A DNA stretch of 64,000 bases from Methanothrix sp. (GCF_016706325.1 NZ_JADJJX010000001.1:1798001-1862000), one strand, 5' to 3'. Positions 19,478-28,507 are shown, counted from the first letter of the stretch. A program made the numbers and translations. The notes: a model not told the origin generated them from the sequence alone.

Positions 19478-19930
19478 ATGCTTAAACGAGCGAGGATGAT
19501 CGCCGATTATCAGTTTGGCCGGGGCGCAGGGGAGGCTCTCTTTCCCGAAGGCACGACATACAGCCTCTCCAAGACCCGCCGGCTGAGATATCTCTACTGG
19601 GATAAGGAGAGGGTGGCCACAGTGCGAGCTAAGGATAACCTCTTGACTTTGAGCATGATCGGCGCAGAGAGGCTGCACCGTCTGCTGAAGAGCCCCAGGC
19701 AAAGGGTGACGGCCTCTGATGATGCAGCAGCATTCATAGCCAAAGGGGGAAATCTATTTGCCAGACATGTCCTCGCCGTCGACCCGGAGATCAGAGCTGG
19801 CGAGGAGGTTCTGATCGTTGATCCTCAGGACGGACTTTTAGCCACGGGCACTGCCATCCTCTCTCCAGAGGAGATGCTGCAGATCAAAAGAGGGCTGGCA
19901 GTCCAGGTGAGGGCAGCGGCAGAGCATTGA
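19478..19930 (+). CDS. PUA-domain RNA-binding protein
   Basis: A 150-residue archaeal protein. The N-terminal half resembles the small domain preceding PUA in archaeosine-related and similar proteins (MLKRARMIADYQFGRGAGEA). The C-terminal half is a PUA domain: GGNLFARHVLAVDPEIRAGE, EEVLIVD, LATGTAILSPEEM. PUA domains bind tRNA or rRNA. A catalytic domain is absent, so it is an RNA-binding accessory protein of unknown partner. Convergent with the next gene, which ends 8 bases away. Confidence 0.8.
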   Translation: MLKRARMIADYQFGRGAGEALFPEGTTYSLSKTRRLRYLYWDKERVATVRAKDNLLTLSMIGAERLHRLLKSPRQRVTASDDAAAFIAKGGNLFARHVLAVDPEIRAGEEVLIVDPQDGLLATGTAILSPEEMLQIKRGLAVQVRAAAEH

Positions 19931-19937
19931 TCCTGGA

Positions 19938-21791
19938 TTATTCTCCTCCGGCAAGCAGATTCTTCAGGGCGCAATCATAGAGCGAGAAGACATCCCTGGC
20001 ATGGTCGGCCCTGTTGAGCAGGTTGATCAGGTGGGCCCCAACACTGTATTGCATCAGGTCAAGGGTCTGACGCAGGGTGATCATACACTCATATAGAGGT
20101 CCTGGAGGGTCAGATGAGGAGATGATAAGATGCAATTCATCCCGTGCTTCTCTGCAATCCTCGGTCTGGTTGGCAAGCAGGAGGGCATTCATACCCCTGT
20201 ATCTGTGGAAGAGCTCTGCATAATTGACAGCACAGGGCATATCAACCTCCCTTATCTTCTTCTCCATATCCTCTATGGCAGAGAGGAGCTCAGAGAATCC
20301 ACTAATTGGTCCATTCATATCGCTGGCTTCTTGATACCCCGAAGACAGGCTCTCAGCATAATCAAAAAACTGATCCGCAGCCATCTGAACCTGTTCGATC
20401 CACTCCATGGCTTGAGCATTGCCGCCAAGAAGCGACTTGAATGCGCTCAGCCTGCTGTACTGCTGCTCCAGCTCCAGGCAGCAGATGGCGATCTCTCTCA
20501 TCTGATTGCAGAGAGCCTCTGAGTAGGTGAGCATTGTTCTGTCATACCATAGGCCCAATGGGTCTGACCTGTCTCCCGCTCCCAGGGAGACTATGGCACT
20601 GCACATCCTCTTGCAGCTCTCCAGGATGGGCAGGGCCGATTCTGCCGTCTGTGCAATGGCCAAGATTCGTTCTCTGCTGATTGTTGCAGGAGGGCTCCGG
20701 CTGTAGCTGGCGAGCACGGACCGCCTGGGTTTGGAGGCGGCATAATAGAGGGCCTGAGCGTACATCCTGTGGCAGGATCCGGACCACTCTGGATGGGGGC
20801 CGAAGAGGACAACCCCGCCCGATCCAAAGCGGGAGGAGATGATGGCAGCGCTTCCCCAGATATCTTTAACCCTGTCTGATGGCCTCTGATCAATGGGCGC
20901 CTTATACCTGGCCAGCACAGCCACCGAATCGCCGGTCTCAAAGATGCTCGGCCCGCCGAAGTAGTCCATCCGGACGAGCGGGCCCGAACCGAGGCTGGGA
21001 GAGCCTTGACTGTAGCCGAACATTATCGGATGGGAGGGATCAACTATCTCCAGATAGAGCGGCCCGATGAGGCTCCTCCATTCCCAGTCGCCGGCAATGG
21101 CATCCCTGGGCTCGAACCAATCTGCGCGATAGGATGCGTCCACAATATTCAGATCCGGATGCGGATTTCCCATCAGGGCTTCAGTTGCGCCTGCGCATAC
21201 TCCTATGTATCCTCCTCCCTTGTAAATGAAGCTGCGTATGTTCTCTAACCCTTGAAGAGCCTCCTCCTCTGAGGCGAAGGAAGAGAAATGCATTGAGCCT
21301 CCGGGCATCACAAAGACGTTGGATCGGGCCAGGATGCTGTCCGGATCGTCATCATCCTGCAGAAGATCCTCCGCATTGACCAAAGCTGCCTCAAAGCCCA
21401 TGCCGCGGAAAGCAAGAGAGTGCATCAGAGCATTGTCGTATGTTGTATGGTCGTAAAAAAGGGCAATGCGTGGCGGGACGAGTGCTATTGACCTCGTCGA
21501 AAGCTGCTCGGCGGTCTTTTGGATGCAAAGCAGGCCCTCTCTCCTCGCCTGCTGCTCCAGCCAGAGGACGATTACATCACAGGGTATCTTGCTCTCAATC
21601 TTGAAAGGAAGCGACAGGAAAAAGGTGCCTGCGGGATAGCTCCTCTCTCCTGCCAGGATCTCCTCCTGTGCCCATTGAACCGGCACCCCCTCTGCCAGGA
21701 GCCTATTTATCAGACGTATAGCGGCCTGATCGCCTCCGCCCGTCCGGTCAGAGCTTCTCTCATCCAGGGAGATAAGATATGATACGGGCAT
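19938..21791 (-). CDS. large protein with a BPL_N glutamine-amidotransferase-like domain
   Basis: 617 residues without signal peptide. Residues ~100-330 look like the class I glutamine amidotransferase-like domain of biotin-protein-ligase N-termini (BPL_N): VFVMPGGSMHFSSF, then GGGYIGVCAGATEALMG with a cysteine at the nucleophile elbow, and VVLFGPHPEWSG with a histidine. The remaining ~250 residues are helical with no recognised domain (EDMEKKIREVDMPCAVNYAE and similar). The substrate is unknown. It has its own promoter region facing the btuF gene. Confidence 0.7.
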   Translation of the reverse strand: MPVSYLISLDERSSDRTGGGDQAAIRLINRLLAEGVPVQWAQEEILAGERSYPAGTFFLSLPFKIESKIPCDVIVLWLEQQARREGLLCIQKTAEQLSTRSIALVPPRIALFYDHTTYDNALMHSLAFRGMGFEAALVNAEDLLQDDDDPDSILARSNVFVMPGGSMHFSSFASEEEALQGLENIRSFIYKGGGYIGVCAGATEALMGNPHPDLNIVDASYRADWFEPRDAIAGDWEWRSLIGPLYLEIVDPSHPIMFGYSQGSPSLGSGPLVRMDYFGGPSIFETGDSVAVLARYKAPIDQRPSDRVKDIWGSAAIISSRFGSGGVVLFGPHPEWSGSCHRMYAQALYYAASKPRRSVLASYSRSPPATISRERILAIAQTAESALPILESCKRMCSAIVSLGAGDRSDPLGLWYDRTMLTYSEALCNQMREIAICCLELEQQYSRLSAFKSLLGGNAQAMEWIEQVQMAADQFFDYAESLSSGYQEASDMNGPISGFSELLSAIEDMEKKIREVDMPCAVNYAELFHRYRGMNALLLANQTEDCREARDELHLIISSSDPPGPLYECMITLRQTLDLMQYSVGAHLINLLNRADHARDVFSLYDCALKNLLAGGE

Positions 21792-21924
21792 CAGAATCAG
21801 TCCACCTTCTATGAAATACAGGAGTTGATTCTGATAAAGATAATGCTTCCCCCCTTACCAAAAGCTTTAAACCAACTGTACTTGTTTTAATCCAGGTTGT
21901 TTAGATTGTTAGAGGTGAGAGAGA

Positions 21925-22839
21925 TTGAGAATTAAGTCGATAGCTTTACTGCTGGCTGCAATGCTGCTTTTCTTCACTGCCGCCGGCTCGGAGGAATTCT
22001 GGCCCATAACTGCAACCGATGACCTGGGAAGACCGGTTAATATCACCAGTGCTCCGGAGAGGATCATCTCCCTTGCACCCTCGAACACAGAGATACTATT
22101 TGCTCTCGGACTTGGGGATAACGTTGTGGGCGTGACAAAGTACTGCAATTATCCCCCGGAGGTGGAGAGCCTGAAGAAGAGCGGAAAGATCGCTGTTATT
22201 GGGGGGTATGTTGATCCGGATGTAGAGAAGATCCTCTCGCTGAAACCGGATCTCGTTCTGGCCAGTGATATCAGCATCAACAATACTATTCCCTCACTGG
22301 AGAAGGTGGGCGTTCTGACCTATGTCGTCGAGTCGAAAAACCTCTCTGGAATTCTCACATCTATAAAAAAGGTCGGAATAATCACAGGAAAGAAGGCTGA
22401 GGCGGACGCCCTCGCCGATGAGATGGAATCCAGAATTAAGGCCGTGTCAGATAGATCAGAGGCTCTTCAGAAGAAGAGGGTTCTTTACATCGTCTGGCAC
22501 GATCCCGTCAAGACCGTTGGCACTGGGAGCTTCGAGGATGAGATCATCGAGCTGGCAGGGGGAACCAACATATTCCATGATCTTTCGGGATATCCTCAGG
22601 TAGATCCAGAGGCGATAGCAGTCCGGAACCCGGAGGTGATAATCACCTGCACTGGCATGGGCGAGGGAATGGACCTGCCTTTCCAATGGGCCAAGACAGA
22701 TAGAAGCCTGAATCTGACGGATGCCCGCAATAACGATCAAATATACCAGGCCGAGGGTGATATTATAACCCGCGCCGGACCGAGGATAGTCGATGGCCTG
22801 GAGATGTTCTTCCGGTTCATCCATCCAGAAGCATCCTGA
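21925..22839 (+). CDS. btuF: periplasmic-binding protein of a cobalamin/iron-type ABC importer
   Basis: A 304-residue exported binding protein. The first 22 residues (RIKSIALLLAAMLLFFTAAG) form a signal sequence. Then come DDLGRPVNITSAPERIISLAPSNTEILFALG and VVGVTKYCNYPP, a typical BtuF/FecB start, and VLYIVWHDPVKTVG-TGSFEDEII in the second lobe. The start is the TTG at 21925, ten bases after a GAGGTGAGAG ribosome binding site. The permease gene follows after 45 bases. The exact ligand (corrinoid or ferric chelate) cannot be settled by sequence; corrinoids are heavily used in methanogens. No cobalamin riboswitch was seen upstream. Confidence 0.85.
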   Translation: MRIKSIALLLAAMLLFFTAAGSEEFWPITATDDLGRPVNITSAPERIISLAPSNTEILFALGLGDNVVGVTKYCNYPPEVESLKKSGKIAVIGGYVDPDVEKILSLKPDLVLASDISINNTIPSLEKVGVLTYVVESKNLSGILTSIKKVGIITGKKAEADALADEMESRIKAVSDRSEALQKKRVLYIVWHDPVKTVGTGSFEDEIIELAGGTNIFHDLSGYPQVDPEAIAVRNPEVIITCTGMGEGMDLPFQWAKTDRSLNLTDARNNDQIYQAEGDIITRAGPRIVDGLEMFFRFIHPEAS

Positions 22840-22884
22840 AGCCGTCTGAATTATTGCAAAAATCAACAATCAAGAGACAGTGAA

Positions 22885-23949
22885 ATGAGCGCCTTAAGAG
22901 GGAGTGAGCTTCGACATAAATATCAGAGGTTCATTGCCAGAAAGGTGCTCTTCTTCCTGGTCATGATCATGGGAATAGTCGCCCTGGCCGGGGTGGCTAT
23001 CACCCAGGGCTCGGCAGATATCAGCAGCCAGGATGCTTATCACTCCATTTTAGCCAGGTTCTTTCCAGAGCGCTTTCAATCCACAGCATTTACCGATATG
23101 ATCGTCTGGGATCTGCGCCTTCACAGGATCATAATGAGCATAGTTGCTGGCATGGGGCTGGCGGTCGCCGGGGCTGTGATGCAGGGGGTCTTGAAGAACC
23201 CTCTGGCAAGCCCCTTCACCCTGGGAGTCTCATCTGCTGCCAGCTTCGGAGCAGCACTGGCCATCATTATGGGCGCTGGCATCATCGGCGGGCAGTGGAT
23301 GGTCATCGGTAATGCCTTCATCTTCACCCTCCTGGCATCTTTCGCCGTCTATGGGCTGGCCAGGTACAAGGGGGTGACACCAGAGACTATGATCCTGGCG
23401 GGAATTGCCATCATGTACCTCTTCAATGCCTTAACCTCCTTTCTTCAGTACGCCGCCAGGTCAGAGCAGGTGCATGAGGTTGTCTTCTGGATGATGGGCA
23501 GCCTCGGTCGGTCATCCTGGGAGAAGGCGGGGATGGTCTTGGCAGTTCTCATAATCTGTCTTCCCTATCTCATCACCAGGTCATGGGATCTCAATGCTCT
23601 CGGAGCGGGGGATGAGACTGCCGCCAGCCTGGGAGTGAATGTAGAGCGAACGAGAGTGGTACATACCATGCTGGCCTCTCTGATCACCGCCAGCATAATC
23701 TGCTTCACTGGGACCATTGGCTTCATTGACCTGGTCTCGCCTCATATAGCCAGGATGGCCATAGGCGGCGATCACAGGTTCCTCCTGCCGGGCTCTGCTC
23801 TTGTGGGCGCTCTCTTGCTCTTGGGCTCTGATACTCTTTCCAGAGTCCTGTTAGCACCGATGGTACTGCCCGTGGGCATCATGACCTCCTTTCTGGGAGT
23901 TCCGTTCTTTGTGTACCTCTTCCTGCGCAGGAAAAGAGAAGAGCATTGA
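22885..23949 (+). CDS. btuC: BtuC/FecCD-type ABC importer permease
   Basis: A 354-residue integral membrane protein with about ten helices and the family signatures LRLHRIIMSIVAGMGLAVAG, GVLKNPLASPFTLGVSSAA, LGAGDETAASLGVNVERTR (the coupling region for the ATPase) and TGTIGFIDLVSPHIARM. It pairs with the preceding binding protein. The ATPase subunit expected next (BtuD) is not present; the following 800 bases are an AT-rich repeat tract. It must be encoded elsewhere or has been lost. Confidence 0.9.
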   Translation: MSALRGSELRHKYQRFIARKVLFFLVMIMGIVALAGVAITQGSADISSQDAYHSILARFFPERFQSTAFTDMIVWDLRLHRIIMSIVAGMGLAVAGAVMQGVLKNPLASPFTLGVSSAASFGAALAIIMGAGIIGGQWMVIGNAFIFTLLASFAVYGLARYKGVTPETMILAGIAIMYLFNALTSFLQYAARSEQVHEVVFWMMGSLGRSSWEKAGMVLAVLIICLPYLITRSWDLNALGAGDETAASLGVNVERTRVVHTMLASLITASIICFTGTIGFIDLVSPHIARMAIGGDHRFLLPGSALVGALLLLGSDTLSRVLLAPMVLPVGIMTSFLGVPFFVYLFLRRKREEH

Positions 23950-24053
23950 TGATGAAAAAGCGAAAAAGTGAAGCAGCAAGCCTCAGCCATGGCCTGCCTC
24001 TCAGCCGATGGATATCAGGTCGAATGGCCTTCTTCTTTCCGAATAATGTTATA

Positions 24054-24610
24054 TTTTAGGTTTATATATTAATTCTGCATAACGATCACATTGTAAGTTT
24101 ATATAGTAAGTTTATATCGTAATTTTATATCATAAATTTACATTGAAATCTACATCACAGGTTTATATTATAAGTTTTCATCATGAATTTATATTCTGTA
24201 TTTATATGGTTACTCCACATAATTAGCTTAATCTACATTATCCTACATAATTAGCTTAATCTACATTATCCTACATAATTAGCTTAATCTACATTACCCT
24301 ACATAATTAGCTTAATCTACATTACCCTACATAATTAGCTTAATCTACATTGATTTACATAATTAATTCAATTTACAATAATTTAAATAATTAGCTTAAT
24401 CTACATAACTCTACATAATTAGCTCAATCCACATTAATCTATATAATTGACTAAATCTACATTTATAATTAACTTAATTTACATAATTAACTTAATCTAC
24501 ATAATTGACTCAATCCACATACTTAAATTAGTTTATATATTTAAGCTAATTTACATTCATGAGTTAATTTACATACTTAATTTACATACTTGATTAACAT
24601 CCTTAATCGA
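24054..24610 (+). repeat. AT-rich degenerate tandem repeat tract
   Basis: About 550 bases of very high A+T. The core (24232-24350) contains four to five near-perfect 28-bp units of the form CTACATAATTAGCTTAATCTACATTATC; flanking parts are degenerate (ACATAATTAACTTAATCTA, TTTATAT-rich). There are no spacers and no coding frames. The base composition is sharply different from both sides, as in a destabilised or regulatory DNA region or a decayed array. Confidence 0.85.
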
Positions 24611-24735
24611 CAGTAAAATTCATATAGATTGTGCTTAAACTAATTGGCATGTCGAAGCTCAGCAGTTCCATTTTTAGTAGAGAGCACGGCAGCGATGTAT
24701 CCTTAGATGCATCTGTAAAAAAACCGGGACTGTAA

Positions 24736-24763
24736 CACCCAATCCGGCCTGATCTGGGTTGGG
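24736..24763 (+). promoter_or_regulatory. hairpin just upstream of the micro-operon
   Basis: ACCCAATCCGG and CTGGGTTGGGT-type halves form a near-perfect inverted repeat around CCTGAT, ending seven bases before the ATG at 24770. A stem here would either mask or expose the first start codon, or serve as an operator. No SD-like sequence other than within the stem (GGGTTGGG) is present. Confidence 0.45.
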
Positions 24764-24769
24764 TATCTG

Positions 24770-24976
24770 ATGTTCGATCGCCAAATGGCGTTATTGAATT
24801 GGAATAGACTTATAAAAACCTTAATTGGAAGGATGGGCGGCATAAGAGATTGCCGGTCTCTTAATGATATTGGCCTGCGTGGAGTTCTTGCTTCTCCATC
24901 AATGGGGAATCGAGAATTCTGGCGGATATGGGGCGAAAAATGCAGCTCACCCATCCTTTCGGGAAGTAAAAAATGA
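24770..24976 (+). CDS. micro-operon ORF 1, small basic protein
   Basis: Sixty-eight residues (MFDRQMALLNWNRLIKTL ... SPILSGSKK), rich in Arg, Trp and Gly, with no membrane span. Its TGA overlaps the next ATG (ATGA at 24973), the first of two such overlaps, which is the main reason to accept it as a gene. I recognise no family. Other ATGs in frame at 24785 and 24833 are possible starts. Confidence 0.45.
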   Translation: MFDRQMALLNWNRLIKTLIGRMGGIRDCRSLNDIGLRGVLASPSMGNREFWRIWGEKCSSPILSGSKK

Positions 24977-25197
24977 TTGGAAAAAATGAAATAAGCAAAA
25001 TCAGCAGGCATAATGAGCACTGTGAGCTCTCTGGAATTGGAGCCAGGCTGCTTGGTTCCAAAGCAGGCTACATGAGAGCCCATGCAGACAGCATCCGGCA
25101 TGCAGATGAGATCTTGTTCGCACTGACTCTGACTGTACTGATATTCGGATCGGTCTTCTCCATGGACATCGTGGCTAGAATGGGGGCGATGCAATGA
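24973..25197 (+). CDS. micro-operon ORF 2, small membrane protein
   Basis: Seventy-four residues with a polar, His-rich N-terminal half (SRHNEHCELSGIG, YMRAHADSIRHADE) and one C-terminal membrane span (ILFALTLTVLIFGSVFSMDI). Coupled by ATGA overlaps to both neighbours. No family recognised. The histidines could bind metal or haem, but there is no defined motif. Confidence 0.55.
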   Translation: MIGKNEISKISRHNEHCELSGIGARLLGSKAGYMRAHADSIRHADEILFALTLTVLIFGSVFSMDIVARMGAMQ

Positions 25198-25340
25198 GAG
25201 GATACTATGAAACCCTATACGATGCACTCGTAAACCAGAACTACGGATCGAAAAATGCCCCCTTAGTGGAGATATTCCTCTGTCTGGGAGCATTCATAGG
25301 GATAGGCCTCACAGCAGTTATGCTCAGGGCCGGATGGTAG
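25194..25340 (+). CDS. micro-operon ORF 3, tiny membrane protein
   Basis: Forty-eight residues: a tyrosine-containing soluble head (MRGYYETLYDALVNQNYGSK) and one membrane span (LVEIFLCLGAFIGIGLTAVML). It begins inside the stop codon of ORF 2 (ATGA). Together with ORF 2 it looks like a pair of single-span subunits of a membrane complex. No family recognised. Confidence 0.55.
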   Translation: MRGYYETLYDALVNQNYGSKNAPLVEIFLCLGAFIGIGLTAVMLRAGW

Positions 25341-25344
25341 GCCG

Positions 25345-25491
25345 ATGGAATCTGATAGCAGGAAAAGAAGCTCATCCTCTCTGCTGGTTTATAAAAATAA
25401 GCTGAAGGCCGAGCGCCATTTCCTGCTGACGGAGCTGGCGGAATGCGCCAATAAGATCAGGCGAATAGACGAGCAGCTCAAATCGATTTGA
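25345..25491 (+). CDS. micro-operon ORF 4, small charged helical protein
   Basis: Forty-eight residues (MESDSRKRSSSSLLVYKNKL, then a Lys/Glu-rich helix ending RRIDEQLKSI), four bases after ORF 3. It could be the cytoplasmic partner of ORFs 2 and 3. A degenerate copy of this gene and its 5' side lies 460 bases downstream (25800-25925), which shows the DNA was duplicated here. Confidence 0.5.
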   Translation: MESDSRKRSSSSLLVYKNKLKAERHFLLTELAECANKIRRIDEQLKSI

Positions 25492-25799
25492 AGCAGATCA
25501 TCCCTGGAGAATGATAGCAGGCGGCATCTGATCCTGTATACTCCGCCGCTCCTCAGGAGTGTGATATGAGTAATGGGCAGGGATCATTTCCCGCCTTTCT
25601 CACCTCCTTTCCACTGGATTCTACCATACGGCTTTATGTAATTACACTTTTAATTTTTAAATTTTTAAATTTTTAAATTAAATGCCGCATTCTGATGCAT
25701 GGGAGCATACATACAGAGACTCGGCTGGCTCTCACCTATATCCGATTAGAGGCAGCCTGTGCAGATTGTTATACAGGCGATAGAGGGCTTAAGAGCGGT

Positions 25800-25925
25800 G
25801 GCAGGAAAAAGAGCCGTTCTCTTTGCTGGTTTACAAAAATAAGCTGAAGGCCGAGAGCATTCTCTGCCGACGGAGCTGGCGGAATGCGCCAATGGGATCG
25901 GAGAGAATGGATGAGCAGCCTGAAG
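25800..25925 (+). pseudogene. degenerate duplicate of micro-operon ORF 4
   Basis: GCAGGAAAAAGAGCCGTTCT through CTGGCGGAATGCGCCAATGG aligns with 25359-25480 with scattered substitutions and indels; the reading frame is broken. The intervening 25492-25799 contains an AT-rich stretch with repeated AATTTTTAA at 25648-25680 and no gene. Confidence 0.65.
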
Positions 25926-26028
25926 GAAATCTACTCCATCCTTCTCAAACTTCGGTTGGCTGCATCCTTATCGAACCTCTCAGGGGCGAGATCTCCTCCC
26001 GCCCATTGCCAATCTGCTCGATGTACTC

Positions 26029-27299
26029 TCATTCAACCCTCACCCTCGCCCCCAGCCTCTCCATCTCCATGAAGAAGCCCGGGTAGCTCACATCCACCGC
26101 CTCTGCCGTATCGATCTTCGTCTCTCCGGCCACAAGACCTGCCACCGTCAGGGCCATGACTATCCTGTGGTCGTGATAGCCGTGAACGCTCGCCCCGCGC
26201 AGCCTTCCACCCTCGATCTCCAGGCCGTCCGGGCGCTCCTTGATCTTCGCACCCATCTTCGTCAGCTCGACGGCCATGGCATGAATCCTGTCCGTCTCCT
26301 TGTGGCGGACATGCTCTGCATTCACCACCCTCGTCCTGCCCCTGGCCACAGAGCCCAGGACAGCGATGGTGGGAACCAGATCAGGAGTTCTGCTGGCATC
26401 GATCTCTATCCCCTCCAGCTCTCCTCCCCTGATCCTCAGGTCGCCTGATTCTCTGTTCCAGGATACCCGAGCCCCCATGAGAGCCAGTATATCGATGATA
26501 GCCGAATCACCCTGCCGGGAGGGCAGGATGCCTCTTACTGTCAGCTCCGATCCCGTGACTGCAGCCGCTGCCAGGGGATAGGAGGCGGATGAGAAGTCGC
26601 CGGGAATGGTGTATTCCTCAAGGCCGAAGCTCTGCCCTCCGGGCAGTATGAACTCCTGCTCCTCTTCCTCCACTCTGATCCCTGCATCACGGAGCATATC
26701 CAGGGTGATCTCTGCATAGGGGCGGGACTTCAGCTCTCCCTCGATCTTGATCCTCGTCTCCCCTCTGCCAGGGGAGAGGCGATGAAGAGGGCGGAGAGAA
26801 ACTGGCTGCTCAGCCCACCCTGCAGATGTGCTGTGCCGCCCTTCAACCTTCCTCTGATCACCAGGGGGGCCCTGCCGTTATTCTTAATGGAGAAGGCATC
26901 CGCCCCCAACTGGTTGAGAGCGGCAAGCAAGGGTCCGTTGGGCCGGCTGCGAATGGAGGAGTCGCCGGTCAGCACGGCTCCCTGGGTGAGCGCTGCCACT
27001 GCCGAGCAGAAGCGCAATGTGGTGCCCGAGTTCAGCACGTCGATCACATCCTCGGGAGTCTGGGGCTGATCCCGGACCCCTTCGATATGAAGGTCGTCCT
27101 TTTTCTCTTCCTTGCTTATCCTAGCCCCGAAGGCCTCGCTGGCGGAGATTGTGGCCAGAGTATCAGCAGAGAGCAATGGCCGCAGGACCCTCCCCCCTGG
27201 GCCAAGAGAGGTGATCAGAATGGCGCGGTGGGTGTAGCTCTTGGAGGGAGGGGCGTAGAGCTCGCCGGATACAACAGAGCACTCGACTGAGGCGATCAT
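26029..27299 (-). pseudogene. aroA: 3-phosphoshikimate 1-carboxyvinyltransferase (EPSP synthase), one-base frameshift
   Basis: EPSP synthase of the shikimate pathway. The N-terminal frame has YAPPSKSYTHRAILITSLG, LNSGTTLRFCSAVAALT and RPNGPLLAAL; the C-terminal frame has GDFSSASYPLAAAAVTGSE, HVRHKETDRIHAMA and GYHDHRIVMALTVAGL. The frames separate at GAGGGGAGACGAGG (C run 26760-26763 on the + strand). One additional G restores LAEGETRIKIEGELKSRPYAE and a normal 423-residue enzyme. Because the gene is expected to be needed and the change is in a homopolymer, a sequence error is more likely than real loss. Confidence 0.92.
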
Positions 27300-27417
27300 G
27301 AACCGGAGATGATTGAAGATGTATAAGAAATAAGTGCCATGATATGGCCTGACACGTCCGGCCTGAAAAGGGAGAGAGAAGCCCCCACTCCTCTATCCTC
27401 TCTGCCGCTATCACGGC

Positions 27418-27450
27418 ATTCGACGTAGTACGACACAAGTCGAATATAAG
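27418..27450 (-). promoter_or_regulatory. palindrome overlapping a TATA-like element upstream of aroA
   Basis: ATTCGAC (27418-27424) and GTCGAAT (27439-27445) are perfect 7-bp inverted halves 14 bases apart. On the minus strand the palindrome overlaps CTTATATT, a TATA-like box about 145 bases before the aroA start. The layout, an inverted repeat at a TATA box, is that of a repressor operator. Confidence 0.45.
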
Positions 27451-27501
27451 CCTTGCGGGCCATATCCTGGATCATGGCAGAGGATGCTGATCATTCGTTC
27501 T

Positions 27502-27885
27502 TCAGTAAACCTTAATGTCCAGTTCAGTCACCTTAGCAACGGACTCGAAATCCTTATCCTTTGTGATTAAGGTCTCAGATTCGTTTGCCACTGCAATCCC
27601 GGAGATGAGTATATCGAAGGCATTGACGGAAATCCCCAGGGTTATGAGACTGGTCATGATCTCGCTTGACCTTTCCGCAGCAGCCAGATCAAAATCCAGG
27701 ATCTTGATCTCTGAAAAGAATCTTCGAAAAAATTTCTCCTCCTTTTTGGACCTATAACGTCTTATGCCGACAAAAATTTCATAATAATTTACTACAGTAG
27801 TTGCCAGGTCGCCTCCTAATACACCTCTAATAACCTCCCCACCCCGGAATAGGTCGATAAGAGCGCTGGTATCCAGGACGATCAT
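27502..27885 (-). CDS. vapC: VapC-type PIN-domain toxin
   Basis: A 127-residue PIN nuclease. The acidic active site is visible as MIVLDTSALIDLFRGG (first Asp), YYEIFVGIRRY (Glu) and NAFDILISGIAV with ITKDKDFE (later Asp residues). VapC toxins cut tRNA or rRNA. Its ATG overlaps the vapB stop by four bases, the usual coupled arrangement. Complete and probably functional. Confidence 0.9.
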   Translation of the reverse strand: MIVLDTSALIDLFRGGEVIRGVLGGDLATTVVNYYEIFVGIRRYRSKKEEKFFRRFFSEIKILDFDLAAAERSSEIMTSLITLGISVNAFDILISGIAVANESETLITKDKDFESVAKVTELDIKVY

Positions 27886-28100
27886 ACTCTCGACCTTGCC
27901 ATTTCTCTAATCCTCTTAGAATCTGCCTCCAGCCGGTCTAATAACGGGTCATCCTTGAGAGATCCAAAGTATTCAGATAGATCGACTTTATCCCTCTTAA
28001 GCAACCTTTCTATTGCGTCGCTGAAGCTCTCTTCTTCTCTCTTTGCCTCTTTAAGGAGTTTATATACGTCGTATCTAATGGAGATGTTCTTGGATGCCAT
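27882..28100 (-). CDS. vapB: VapB-type antitoxin
   Basis: Seventy-two residues of the archaeal VapB/DUF217 type: MASKNISIRYDVYKLLKEAK, then ESFSDAIERLLKR, a ribbon-helix-helix DNA-binding N-terminus, and a C-terminal toxin-binding tail. It would repress its own operon and neutralise VapC. Confidence 0.88.
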   Translation of the reverse strand: MASKNISIRYDVYKLLKEAKREEESFSDAIERLLKRDKVDLSEYFGSLKDDPLLDRLEADSKRIREMARSRV

Positions 28101-28158
28101 GCTTCTGTGTATGTATGCACAGATATATACAGTTTGGGATTTTCATGGTGATTTAATT

Positions 28159-28410
28159 CTAATCGCTTCTGCTCGCCAGAAGTGTCACATCCGTGACTCC
28201 TGAAATCTGCGCAAACTCAATCAGAGCATTTCTCAGGTCAGCCGGAGTAGTGGCAGCGATATGCAGAATTATGCCAAATCCATACGCCTCTGCCTAATCC
28301 ATACGCCCTTCCAACCACGATCTGTTTTGCATTCCCCAGAGAGATCCCCAGATCCTGCTCATCTACGTCTGTCCCCTCAATTAAAGACAGACTTATTATC
28401 GTGCTTCATC
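28159..28410 (-). pseudogene. gene relic with a 19-bp tandem duplication
   Basis: A reading frame ending GVTDVTLLASRSD (stop at 28159) continues upstream as YGFGIILHIAATTPADLRNA only if one copy of a 19-bp direct repeat (28277-28295 with the next partial unit) is removed; then VDEQDLGISLGNAKQIVVGR joins in frame. A stop codon precedes it with no start, so the gene is decayed. I do not recognise the family. Nothing else is seen between vapB and pfkC. Confidence 0.4.
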
Positions 28411-28507
28411 CTCGCTGAGGGCCTCAATGGCCGTGATCGGCCATCATGAGCCTTTTGCCCTGCCACACCCTTTAATATAGTTCGTCATCATCCATATCTC
28501 CAACCAC

